64,000 bases of DNA from Nephrocerus scutellatus (Eukaryota; Arthropoda; Insecta; Diptera; Pipunculidae), in assembly GCA_947095585.1 (NCBI GenBank), contig OX352761.1, forward strand, positions 96,305,333 to 96,369,332, written 5' to 3'. Shown here piece by piece: positions 1-10,589 of this stretch. Each line of letters begins with the position of its first letter. The stretch's first letter is position 1. Both the position numbers and the translations under genes were made by a program. The notes under the pieces were generated by a model, which was given only the letters and a program-made list of their open reading frames with translations, did not search any database and had not been told where the DNA came from.

Positions 1-1999
1 TAAACAGAAAGAATATAAGGCAAAATTTAAGAAGGCTAAGCTCGAGTCTTATAGGAACATCTGCTCTGAAATAAATAAGCTAAGAGAAACAGCAAGGCTC
101 TGCAAAATCTTTCAGAAAGACAGCAGAGCCAAACTCAACTCAGTCAGGAAATCTGATGGCACTTTCACTAACTCTATGCAGAAGGTCAATGAAATTTTAC
201 CCTACACTCACTTCCCAGAGCAGAGTGCTAAGGGCGACTAATTGTGTCAACTTGGCTCCAAATGGCAGAAATGTCACCCGCAATAGAATTCTCTATTTCG
301 TCCTTCAAGGACTTTAAAGCACCAGGTCCGAATGGTATATACCCAATAATGCTGAAACATGGTGGTAATAGACTTACAGACGATCTAAAACTTATTTACA
401 CATCTAGTTTGGCCTTCGGGTATGTTCCTACATGTCTATGCAATGTTTGAGTAGCTTTTATGCCGAAACCAGGCAAAAGCGACTTCTCACTAGCTAAAAG
501 TTTCAGACCAATCAGTCTTTCATCATTTCTGGTAAAAGGTCTTAAACGCTTGGTTGCGATGTGTATTAGGTCGAATGTACTCAAAAGAATTTCCTTAAAT
601 GTGAATGTTGATTCAGCGTGGTAAATCCTGTGAGTCTGCACTTCATGATTTTGTTTCCAGGATTGAAAAGAGCATGATGAACGGAGCCTTCACCATAGGG
701 GTGTTAATTGATATTGAGGGGGCTGTTGACAACGCTACCTTTTACTCGATGTGCAAGTCTGCTGACAGGCATGAAGTCGAAACAACCTTAACAAGATGTA
801 TTAACTATATGCTTTCCCACCGGCTTCTTCAGACAGGCGAAAATATCGATGATAAAGTTCTGAATCGGTTATTGGATAATTGGTGTAGCAGAAATGGACT
901 ATCGGTAAATTCGAGTAAAACTACTGCAGTTTTATTTACGCGTAAACGTAAATTCGATGATCTTATTACTCCAGTACTAAAAGGTTTCACTTTGCCAATC
1001 TCCACGGAAGTCAAATATCTAGAAGTAATTCTAAATCGCATGATGATCTGGATGTTTTACCTGGAATCGAGAATTTCGAAAGCTTAGTTTACATTTATTC
1101 AATGTAAAAGAGCATTAGGTAAATCGTGGGGGTTGAGTCCGAAATTGGTACACAGGTTGTACTTAACGATAATCAGGCTCATTCTCACCTATCCGGCAGT
1201 AGTTTGGTGACAAAGAACTTGTCTGAAAATGGCTAAGAGGACACTAAACAAATTGCAAAAGTGCGGCTGCCTGGGAATAACGGGCGCAATGTGCTCTACA
1301 TCGGCAGATGTTCTCAATTCACTGCTAAATCTGCCACCTCTGGATATAGTTATTCAGATGAAAGCGGTAAAAGCTATATGTCGACTTCGCAAGAATAAGG
1401 TCTGGCATTATGAGCATAATAGTGGGCATGGAAACATATTCCAAAAGGTTTCGGAACAAATGCCTACGCTTCTGATGCAAGTTGCCAACTGGGCCTTCTC
1501 TAAGAAGATACAAGGACGAAACTTTGCAATATGTAGTGACAGCCAAGCTGCACTACTTGCACTGGAATCACCTTTGTGTAAATATTGTTCTAGAATGTTA
1601 GAGAAGACTGAACTCTATTTCAAAATGGAATTCCGTCACTCTTATCACGGTTCCGCGGGGCATACAGGAATAAAAGGAAATTAATTTGCTGATGCACTTG
1701 CAATAAGTGGTTCTTCCGATATTTCTACTGGTCCGGAATCAATGTTAGGCTTGAGCCAGTCAAGCTTAAATATTGGTATTCGAAGATTTATGGAAGCCAA
1801 ACAAGAACAACGTTGGAACTCCATAAATACTTATAGAACTACCAAGCTCTTTGTGGTTAGGCCGAACAAAAACACTCCTAAGTTAATTTTTGGCATATCC
1901 AGAAGGAACTGTCGGAGCATGTTCGGTTTACTTACAGGATATAACCCGACTGGAAGTCATATGATCAAGTTGGGACTTATTTTGGATCCAATATGTAAA

Positions 2000-2111
2000 G
2001 GGTGTTTTTTTGGGAGGTTTGTTTTTCCGATAGATGTCGTTTTATTTTATGACAGTTGTTTTGACAGCTCAAAGTGGCATTCTACTCAGTATTGTTTGGC
2101 AAATCATTATG

Positions 2112-2142
<31 letters not shown>

Positions 2143-2390
2143 ACATTTGTGAAAAATAGTCGTGGTAGCCATATGCCAGAAATTGTGTTTAAATGTTAAA
2201 TGCCAAAAAATTATCTACCAAATAAAAAAAAATTTTGGTCATTTCATAATTTTATATGTGTTTTATTCAAAAAAAAAATCGGCAATTTGCCAAACAATAC
2301 TGAGTAGAAATGCCACTTTGAGCTGTCAAAACAACTGTCATAAAATAAAACGACATCTATCGGAAAAACAAACCTCCCAAAAAAACACCC
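2000..2390. mobile_element. Hairpin MITE, ~105-bp inverted repeats
   Basis: The 391-bp segment begins GGGTGTTTTTTTGGGAGG and ends with its complement. The arms (about 2000-2104 and 2286-2390) are near-perfect inverted repeats, with a poly(A) stretch (2112-2140) and AT-rich DNA between them. It splits the LINE zinc-knuckle coding sequence: the frame leaves at ...ATATGTAAA and resumes at ...TATAAATCTTGC. The flanking hexamers TGTAAA and TATAAA (one mismatch) may be the target duplication. It has no transposase, so it is non-autonomous. The superfamily is not recognised. Confidence 0.8.
2112..2140 (+). repeat. Poly(A) tract inside MITE
   Basis: An uninterrupted run of A of about 29 bases in the centre of the hairpin MITE. 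It sits between the arms, not at an element end, so it is not an obvious retroposon tail. Confidence 0.8.
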
Positions 2391-2640
2391 TATAAATCTT
2401 GCCTGGAGGAAGAAGAAAAAACTACACATTTCCTTTGCAGTTGACCTGTTTTCTCCAGGCTACGGATGAACGTTTTTTGAAGAGATATAATAACGATCGA
2501 AGAACTTCGGTCAAGATCAAGTCCTTCGCTATCTTAGAGTGACAAATACATTTGAATAGTGAACTCACTGGGAACGAGTACAATGCACCGACGGTCTGAG
2601 TGTTCTGGTGTGGTTTTTCTCAGATTATCACACTAACCCA

Positions 2641-2703
2641 CTATATGTATATATATATAAATATATATATATATAAATATATATATGTGACGGTCCCTTT
2701 TGC

Positions 2704-2734
<31 letters not shown>

Positions 2735-2748
2735 AAGGGGACCGTCAC
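2641..2748. repeat. (TA)n microsatellite with GC-capped hairpin
   Basis: AT dinucleotide repeats fill 2641-2686 and 2704-2730. The second run is bracketed by GTGACGGTCCC..TTGC (2687-2703) and GGCAAAGGGGACCGTCAC (2731-2748), which are complementary apart from one position. The whole could fold into a long hairpin. It could be a minimal inverted-repeat element or the tail region of the adjacent LINE. Confidence 0.7.
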
Positions 2749-5500
2749 AACATCTATTCTATGTTCGGCGTAAAATTAAAGTTCATTTTAGTTTATACAT
2801 AATATACTATTTATTTCCATGCTGTGTCATGGATAGTGTCACCACAACGCATAATGTTCGGCGCTTCGAATGGCAAAAAACTTGCAATAATAAAGCTGAC
2901 GATTGGACATTACAGATTACGACATTAAAATCAATTTAATCAAATATAAATTTTACAAATTGAGTTTATTTCAAATTTGATCCTGTTATTTTGATTCATT
3001 AGTGAGCCAACCACTTTTATTATTACCCTCCGCAAAACAGTTATTACCATGCAAGTTTACACATGTTGATGTACGAACTGTTGCGTATGCGGTTGCACCG
3101 CAATCGGTTTTTCAATTAATTAATTAAATTAATGTGAATAATCGGTCATGTGCCGTTTGGGCAATGCAATAATGAAACGTGTTTTTAAGCTACTCGTACG
3201 TATAAAATTCAAATTTCTAATCTTCTTTACTTATTATTCTATTATTGTAGTAATTAGCGATCGAATTCACATCATCATCATATCTACAACCGGGGTCAGG
3301 TCCTGGCCTCCCGCAAACATTCTTTCCACCGGTCCCGATTTCGAACAGATGTCATTCATTATTCACATCATGCCATAAATGTTGCACAGGTTCCACATTA
3401 CCAACATTTCCATTAAATCGAATTTGACAAATTACCACATATTTACCAACCATAAAACCACATTAAAGTATATATTTCAAATCATTTTGTTTTGCTGGCC
3501 CTCGTACACTAACGCCAAGTGTAATATTTGGTGCCAAAATTCAAAACATGCGTATTTGATTCCTCAACGAAACTATTTGGAGATGGAGATTTTGAAGAAC
3601 ATTTTACGGCATATTGACCAGCCGGCTTCACTTGAAAAGGACGCAACTCAACAAATTACAAATCCACCCTGACCGTAATAAATTTTGAAAGCATTTTTTT
3701 CCTCCATCGAACATATTATTAACCATAAACCTATATGCAAACAAAGGACCACAGTTACGAAGGCCACGAGCCTGTGGTCTTGATCAGATTGCAAGCTATA
3801 TGCAGCGCCTGTAAGAACTAAAATGATACCTGCCTATATGGCACCAAACATACATAAACAGTCGGTTCCCATGTCCGCCGTGTAGTACATGCGGATCAAA
3901 ATACAACACGGACAATTGCTGATAATCGCTTAATTTAAAACGTCTGTCGCAGACAGTGGCGCTAATTTATTTAAAGCTAGATGAGACACATTCGGATTGG
4001 GGCCACCAAACAAACGTATGCTTGGCACAATGCGCCCGCACTACTTTGGCCTTCAAATCCCAACGTAACATTTTTGTCAGCCTGTTCCTAGGACATGCAC
4101 CAACACATTACACATCTGCAATAATGTCGACGTGGCGCACATATCACATTCAAACTAGTCAACCAATTAACAAAAATTTAACTGAAAACAAATTATTGTT
4201 GTCGAGTCGCATGTTTTGCCCGCAGTGTACATGGGACGTGTTTTGGTGTAATCCTTTGAGCTTTACATTTAATTTCATTTAATTTTATCTGCTCTACTGG
4301 CATTTCATTTCATAAATATGTAGCACTTTGTAGGTATGTATGGAGTGTTTTTATTTTGCTCTGCCACTCCACAGGCTCCTCAAACGGACCGTAGATATAT
4401 TTAATCGCTGATAACTTAAAAACTCAGTTCAACAAAAACTGTAAAATATCATTTAGATTCTGACGTAAATATATATATCCACAATTACGATGGTCAGGAC
4501 AAAATATGTTTTTAGCTTTGATGTCAGTTGCAATGCGTTGGTGCCTACTATCGTCCTGGTACATGACGCTGCATGGTGGTTGCATAGGGAATTATTGTTT
4601 TAATTTATGATTTTTTTATGCTTCGCTTTTTAGATTCCCTTACATGGAATTTCGCATTTATGACCGAAGCGTTTGGCCGGCGAATTGCTGAATGCTTTTA
4701 GCAATTTCGCCGGACAACGAGTGTTTGTTTTTTTTATGTGATCATGTGATTGTGTGAGTTTTTAAATGCAAAACGCACAGCTCGGACTTTTTCAACATGT
4801 GCTCGAATGCACCGTCGATGATGGATATAACGAGCTGTGATGTAAAAGTAATTTGCATGTTAATCGATTATATGTTATACGTGGACAAATGTGCAGTGCC
4901 TGCCGCACCTAAAGCAAAAATGAATACAAATTATTGTGCAATGTATACTTTAATTTTATATGGATCGATACTTAAACACGAGTAGGTATGCTTGACGCTC
5001 AAAATGAGATTTGTATTTTTAAAGCTCCAGAATTAAAGCAATGAGAACCTAACGCTCATACCAAATGCCCCTTTTACAATTCTAAACTCATTTTTTACAA
5101 TCTATTTTCTAAAACTTGCTTTACCAGATCATAATTGAGCTTATAGATGGTATGTTGGAGCTTTTAAGCTCTGGAAACTTCACTGGATAGTTGGATCACA
5201 GATAATATAATATACAGATGTCGCATGCCCATGCATCATTTGAGGCAAATCGATCTGTTAGAGTAGACAGATTTGTCACCTCTAATGAGTTCGACCCTAA
5301 CATCAAAACAAAGAGTATAGAGATATCAAGAGGAATGAAGTAGAACAAAAATTTTGTATACAAAAAGTAATGGGTTCCGCAATTGAATTGGGTTGTACAC
5401 TCAGTTGTTTGAGTGCATTCTTAACTTGTGTTTTGTATCATATTATATAAAGAACAGGTTACGCACTGCTTTAAAGCTTAACTGAAATAAAAAAAAAGAA
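2749..5500. other. AT-rich DNA, no recognisable gene
   Basis: Apart from the RTE tail at 3264-3350, I see only short chance reading frames. The longest is a 108-codon plus-strand frame at 3956-4282 with no family resemblance or biased composition. No splice-bounded exon is convincing. Confidence 0.5.
3264..3350 (-). mobile_element. RTE-like LINE 3' tail fragment
   Basis: On the minus strand this matches the last ~85 bp of the RTE elements at 31966 and 63870-63957: a stretch encoding the C-terminal RDRW..F motif, then a simple ATG/TGA repeat tail (CATCATCAT on the plus strand). Only the extreme 3' end is present, as expected for a severely 5'-truncated insertion. Confidence 0.7.
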
Positions 5501-5723
5501 TTTTAGTAGTACTTCGTACGTCGTTGTGTGCACGTCGCAGCAGCCGTGCGCTGTGGCTGCTATGTTTTCACCACCAAATTGGGAAGTTCACCACAAAATC
5601 GAATCTCCAATTAGAGAATTTACAAGAGAAATTTCAATTTTTAGATTCTCTATATTAACTTCGCGTGCATGGTTGTCTGTGGCTGGCGGGGTGGCTAGTG
5701 GAATCTTGCGACCAATTTTTAAC

Positions 5724-6610
5724 GCACCTCTTAAAGCCCGATTTTCCTGAAATTGTACACATGTGTATTTCCGGTGAAAATACTTTCTATTAAAATTTGT
5801 GATTGATCCGGCTCCGGGTTCGGGGGCTCCCATACAATTTTTTTTAAATTTACAGCACCTTTTGTAAAAATTTGGTAGGGATCGTGACCCAGGGGCGGGT
5901 TGGATCCCTTAATTTTTTTTAAAGTTACTCGAGTTTCTTCAAATACATATGTGTATCTCTGGTTAGAGAATTTACAACAAAAAATTTAGTTTTTATGGGT
6001 TGTTTGTTTTAAATTCTCTATACTAGCCTGCACGTGGTGGCTGGCTGGTGGGTAGAATCTTGTGATCAATTTTTAACCCACTTCCTAAAGCTAGATTTTA
6101 TTCAAACTTTGCACTCATGTTTATTTCCCATGACCCATACAAATTTTATAAAAAAAAACCCCGATTTTCTTTAAATTTTATATGCATGTGTATCTCCGAT
6201 GGACAACACTTTTTGTAAAAATTTTGGAGTGATTGGGCGCCGGTGTCAGAAGGCCCCATACAAAAATTTAAAAAAATTCCCCGATTTTCTCCAAACTTTA
6301 TACAGATGTGAATCTTCGATGGAAACACTTTTTTAAAAAAATTTGTAGTGATCGGGATAGGGGAAGGAATTTTTTTTTAAATTTACCAGATTTTATATAA
6401 TTTCAGTTTGAATAAAATTGTGTATTAACTTCCCGTGCCCGGCTCTCGGTCGCTGGCTGGCCGGTGTAATTTTGCTTACCATTTTTAACCCACATCCTTA
6501 AGCCCGATTTGCTTCAAATTAACACATGTACACATGTGTTTTTCTGGTGACAATACTATTAAAATCGAATCTCTTAAAATATGGAAGTGATTGGGACCCG
6601 GAGTCGGGGG
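5724..6610. repeat. 887-bp tandem duplication, copy 1
   Basis: Every landmark here recurs exactly 887 bp later. It contains degenerate 120-bp units and a linker module (TTTTTATGGGTTGTTTG). The segment starts at GCACCTC, and its end abuts the same GCACCTC at 6611. Confidence 0.9.
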
Positions 6611-7497
6611 GCACCTCTTAAAGCCCGATTTTCCTGAAATTGTACACATGTGTATTTCCGGTGAAAATACTTTCTATTAAAATTTGTGATTGATCCGGCT
6701 CCGGGTTCGGGGGCTCCCATACAATTTTTTTTAAATTTACAGCACCTTTTGTAAAAATTTGGTAGGGATCGTGACCCAGGGGCGGGTTGGATCCCTTAAT
6801 TTTTTTTAAAGTTACTCGAGTTTCTTCAAATACATATGTGTATCTCTGGTTAGAGATTTTACAACAAAAAATTTAGTTTTTATGGGTTGTTTGTTTTAAA
6901 TTCTCTATACTAGCCTGCACGTGGTGGCTGGCTGGTGGGTAGAATCTTGTGATCAATTTTTAACCCACTTCCTAAAGCTAGATTTTATTCAAACTTTGCA
7001 CTCATGTTTATTTCCCATGACCCATACAAATTTTATAAAAAAAAACCCCGATTTTCTTTAAATTTTATATGCATGTGTATCTCCGATGGACAACACTTTT
7101 TGTAAAAATTTTGGAGTGATTGGGCGCCGGTGTCAGAAGGCCCCATACAAAAATTTAAAAAAATTCCCCGATTTTCTCCAAACTTTATACAGATGTGAAT
7201 CTTCGATGGAAACACTTTTTTAAAAAAATTTGTAGTGATCGGGATAGGGGAAGGAATTTTTTTTTAAATTTACCAGATTTTATATAATTTCAGTTTGAAT
7301 AAAATTGTGTATTAACTTCCCGTGCCCGGCTCTCGGTCGCTGGCTGGCCGGTGTAATTTTGCTTACCATTTTTAACCCACATCCTTAAGCCCGATTTGCT
7401 TCAAATTAACACATGTACACATGTGTTTTTCTGGTGACAATACTATTAAAATCGAATCTCTTAAAATATGGAAGTGATTGGGACCCGGAGTCGGGGG
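6611..7497. repeat. 887-bp tandem duplication, copy 2
   Basis: Direct tandem copy of 5724-6610. I noticed one substitution (GAGAATTTAC in copy 1 against GAGATTTTAC in copy 2) in a by-eye comparison, so it is either very recent or an assembly artefact. GCACC at both breakpoints suggests short-homology-driven duplication. Confidence 0.9.
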
Positions 7498-7539
7498 GCA
7501 CCCGCACAAATTTTTTAAAAAATGTACCCATGTTCTTCA

Positions 7540-8035
7540 AATTTCCTCAAATACTGTGAGCGATGTGCAGTATTAAATTTTTAGGACTTTTCAATAATTT
7601 AATAAGTAATCCATGCTTTAAGGAATAATAATATGTTTTTATGGGTATGATTTTTATTAGTAATAGAATGACATCACCGAAATCAAAGAAGATAAATTGT
7701 AAAATATAGTGAAAAATAATAATAAGAAGTGAATCCCAAATTCGCAGTATAAATAAGATTTTAATTTTCTATTCCTAAAATTATTGTAGGATTTTAACAC
7801 GAGGGTGGTTCCTTTAATTTATAGAGCTTATTTAAGTAAAAATTTCTGAAGGGGGAAGAAGTCAACCAAAATCCGAATCTTTCTTATAAGTTTTATAAAA
7901 TATTAATGACTTTTTTTAATTTTCTTTCACAATGCGTACAGTTAATTTTTGTTTTCATACGGGACACCACATATCCAGCATAATATTTTCCGAACATTCA
8001 TCGATTATCTTATTTTATTTTATTTTTATAATTAA
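7540..8035. other. AT-rich middle of composite, no gene
   Basis: Low-complexity AT-rich DNA between the left arm and the conserved ~565-bp block. No frame of interest beyond a 70-codon chance ORF at 7932-8144. Confidence 0.5.
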
Positions 8036-8600
8036 AAAAAAACAACCCAAAAAACTTAAAAAATTTCATCTAAATTCTCTAATCGCAGAAATTGATATGG
8101 GAGCCCCTCGATCCTGGGTCATTTTTTTTAATTTTTTATTGTAGGAGAAAATCATCGAAACAGACATTTGACATCAGATGTCAAATTTGAAAATGCTCAG
8201 ATCATTTTATTCTGAGCACATAGAGCACGCTCATACTCTGAGCAAATAAGAAACACGAGCATTTTTCTTGAGAACTCTTTGACTGCTCTGAACTAATTTA
8301 TGAAAACGCGAAATGACAGAATATTGTGAAAACTGGTTGTTCTATCTGTAAGTTGATATCGACAGCAAAAAACGACATCAATAAAAATACAATTCAGTAA
8401 ATAAGTAAGTTAGTTGAATTAAGCATAAAATATTTATGTCCCGTTTCATTTGCTGGGTTCAATTGTGCGTGATCTAAGATTTCTCTCTCTCTCTCCACCA
8501 CCAAAACGAAGCAGCGCAGCCGACTGCGCAGCACACACCGCACACAGTCATTAAAGCACGACGATATCTGATGATATTTAAAAAATGTATAAGGGCCTTG
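8036..8600 (+). repeat. Conserved central block, copy A
   Basis: This ~565-bp block is clearly homologous to 13226-13790. Both start with AACCCA(T)AAAAA-type sequence, pass ATTTAAATTCTCTAATCGCAG, then a region with ATTCTGAGCAC and CTCATACTCTGAGC, a TCTCTCTCTC run and CAGCGCAGCCGACTGCGCAG, and end in TATAAGGGCCTTGCGGCCGA. A shorter inverted relative lies at 58860-58990. No conserved long ORF, so it looks like non-coding element sequence. Confidence 0.8.
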
Positions 8601-9190
8601 CGGCCGAGTCCGGAGCTCGATCCCTATCAAATTTTAGAAAAAGTATTTTTTTTAAGTATACACATGTGTGTAAAATTTAAAAAAAATCGGGTAATTTTTT
8701 TTTTAAATTTGTATGGGAGCCCCACGAACCCGGGGCCTGATTACTTCCAAATTTAAAAAAAAAGTATTGTCACCGCAAATACACATGTGTACAAAATTTC
8801 AGGAAAATCGGACTTTAGAAAGTGCGTTAAAAATTGATATTTATAAAAAAATTTTGTATGGGAGCCCCCAGACCCCGGGGCCCGATCTCTTCAAAAATTT
8901 TACAAAAAGTTTTGTCCATCGGAGATACACGTTTTTGCGTATAAAATTTGAAGAAAATCTGAAATTATTTTCATAAAATTTGTATGGGTGCCCAGGGGCC
9001 CGATCACTTCCAAATTTTTACAGAAAGTGTTGTCCATCAAAGATGCACATGTGTGTATAATTTAAAGGAAATCGGGTAAATTTAAAAAAAAAATTGTATG
9101 GGAGCCCCCGGACCTGGCGCCGGAGAGCTTCCAAATTTTCATAGAAAGTATTCTCACCGGAAATACACATGATTACAATTTCAGGAAAAC
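8601..9190 (+). repeat. Degenerate ~120-bp unit array, right arm
   Basis: About five diverged units, each with a TACACATGTGT-type core followed by an AAATCGG box, a T-rich run, a GTATGGGAGCCCC box and a GGGCCCGAT box. Units here run opposite to those of the left arm (5.7-7.5 kb). Confidence 0.75.
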
Positions 9191-9584
9191 GCAAGATTCC
9201 ACCAGCAACCCAGCCCGCCACAGACAACCGTGCACGCGAAGTTAATATAGAGAATTTAAAACTGGAAATTGTTCTTCTAAATTCTCCAATCGAAGATTCG
9301 ATTTTGTGGTGAAATTCCCAATTTGGTTGTGAAACATACCAGCCACAGCGCACGGTTGGTGCGACGTACACACAACGACGGACGATGTACTACTTACATC
9401 AGTATTTCTTTGGATTTTTTTTGTGAAGATTGAAGTGTCCGATTTAAGAATGAAAATAATTTCGTTCATGTAGCTTCCTCTGCTGGCCTTACAGTAAGCC
9501 ATCCTGTGAGATCAGTTTTCAAAAGCTTTTGGGGCCTATCTCGCGAATAACAGGCGCAATATTATGTTTTAAAGCTGAAATTGT

Positions 9585-10190
9585 CTATGTATTATATGTA
9601 TAACATTTATCCTTAACGGCATCCCATAGAAAAAATTCCATCGGCGTCAAATCGCAGCTCCGCGTAGACCAGTTGGCATCTCCAAAACGGCTGATTATTC
9701 GGTTGCTAAATTTGTCGCGCAAGAGATGGATTGTCAGTCGGCTTGTATGGTATGTAGCACTATCTTTTCGATGCCAAAGGTCGTTCACAATTCATATCGT
9801 CGATTTGCGGCTGTAAAATGTTGGACAGCATGGCTCTGTAACGGTCGCCATTGACGGTAACGGCGTATCCAGCAGCGTTTTCCAAAAAAAAAAATGGGCC
9901 ACCACTCGAAAATCCACACCAATCTGTAACTCTTGGTGGATGCATTGGCTTCTCTACGATTATGTGTGGCTGTTCCGAAACCCGAATCCGGCAGTACTGC
10001 TTGTTTTCATAGCCCCCGATATAAAAAAAATACTTCGTCTGAAAAGATGATTTTTCAACTAAAAACACGTCATTATCAAACTGGTCTATGTCGCATGCAG
10101 AGAACTGATATGAAAGCGGATGGTCATTTTCTTTCAACTCCTGAGTCATCTGGGAGGTTTTTCCCAGCCGGCGTATCCTCAGTGTGATCA
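9585..10190 (-). pseudogene. Mariner-superfamily transposase, C-terminal half, broken
   Basis: Minus-strand frames at 9760-10149 and 9585-9788 join into the catalytic half of a Tc1/mariner-type transposase. Landmarks: TQELKENDHPL, GGYENKQYCRI, HIIVEKPMHPPRVTDWCGF, AVTVNGDRYRAML, then after a frameshift near 9780 a SATYHTSRLTI segment (second acidic residue retained) and the third-acid block RSCDLTPMEFFLW. The region where the first catalytic acid is expected (just before YFFYIGGYENKQ) is degenerate, and the frame is broken, so it is inactive. This is the family often found with a DUF4817-type N-terminal helix-turn-helix; that N-terminus is not adjacent here, but a matching one lies at 14.1-14.5 kb. 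It lies just outside the composite ending at 9394. Confidence 0.75.
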
Positions 10191-10199
10191 GGGTTCGTT

Positions 10200-10579
10200 T
10201 AATTTAGGGTCGTTACAATAAAAGATTTATTTGTTTTGGAACTCTGAATTCAAATATTTATTTTTCTTTTTAAAAAAAAACGAAATGATTATAAAATGAC
10301 TTAGGTCTAAGATTTGAAGTGGTGTGTCCTGTGGTTTGATGCATTGGTCCAGCGGGATCCAAGTAATCTGTCTGCGCAAGAATAATCTGACCAGTGAAAA
10401 GAGGATTTTGCGCTCACTCCAAGTATGTTGACCAGTGAAAAAAGGATTCTACGCTCAGTTCACTATTAGAAGTCTGTCGGAAGAAGAAGACAGCTGTTTA
10501 CTTGACCTGTGTCCCCTTTTATAGGACGTGAAACGGTTTATAACTTCGAACCAGGTTGTTCTTTTCCATATTTTTCCAT
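10200..10579. other. Unassigned DNA with a short direct repeat
   Basis: Contains two imperfect ~28-bp copies of TGACCAGTGAAAA-AGGATT-.-CGCTCA (about 10390-10417 and 10430-10457) and an AATAAA at 10219-10224. It could be an old LTR or LINE leader, but nothing diagnostic is visible. Confidence 0.35.
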
Positions 10580-10589
10580 TGTCCGGTAA

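Larger units (their letters stand above)
1..2640 (+). mobile_element. Decayed RNase H-bearing LINE (LOA/I-like), MITE inside
   Basis: Translated pieces follow the order of a non-LTR retrotransposon pol: a linker before the reverse transcriptase (1-240), the RT start with a KAPGPNGI motif (about 319-345), RT palm/thumb pieces (605-1087), the connection segment with LGITGAM (1229-1400), RNase H with a CSDSQAA block (about 1531-1560) and a GHTGIKGN block ending in a stop near 1682, then a C-terminal Cys/His knuckle that resumes after the inserted MITE (about 2391-2450). Several stops and frameshifts, and no YADD box was found, so it is dead. The 3' end runs into TA-rich tail sequence near 2640. 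The element continues beyond the left edge of the window. Clade assignment (LOA/I group) is from general motif resemblance only. Confidence 0.8.
5505..9394. mobile_element. Foldback-like composite with long inverted ends
   Basis: The outer ~215 bp at left (5505-5720) is the inverted counterpart of the outer ~215 bp at right (9180-9394). Both begin AGTAGTAC, then a CGTCGTTGTGTG block, then an arm containing CTCTATATTAACTTCGCGTGC. Inside each arm lie degenerate ~120-bp units, inverted between arms: peptide-like frames from the repeat read on the minus strand at left (6146-6328, 7033-7215) and on the plus strand at right (8571-8976). The middle (about 7540-8600) is mostly unique DNA. This layout recalls Drosophila Foldback/Galileo elements, but no transposase was found and no target duplication is evident, so the assignment is inference. 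Confidence 0.55.

Noticed and set aside
3956..4282. 108-codon plus-strand frame with CPQC near its end
   Set aside because: Single Cys pair is not a domain, and no relative or neighbour supports it.
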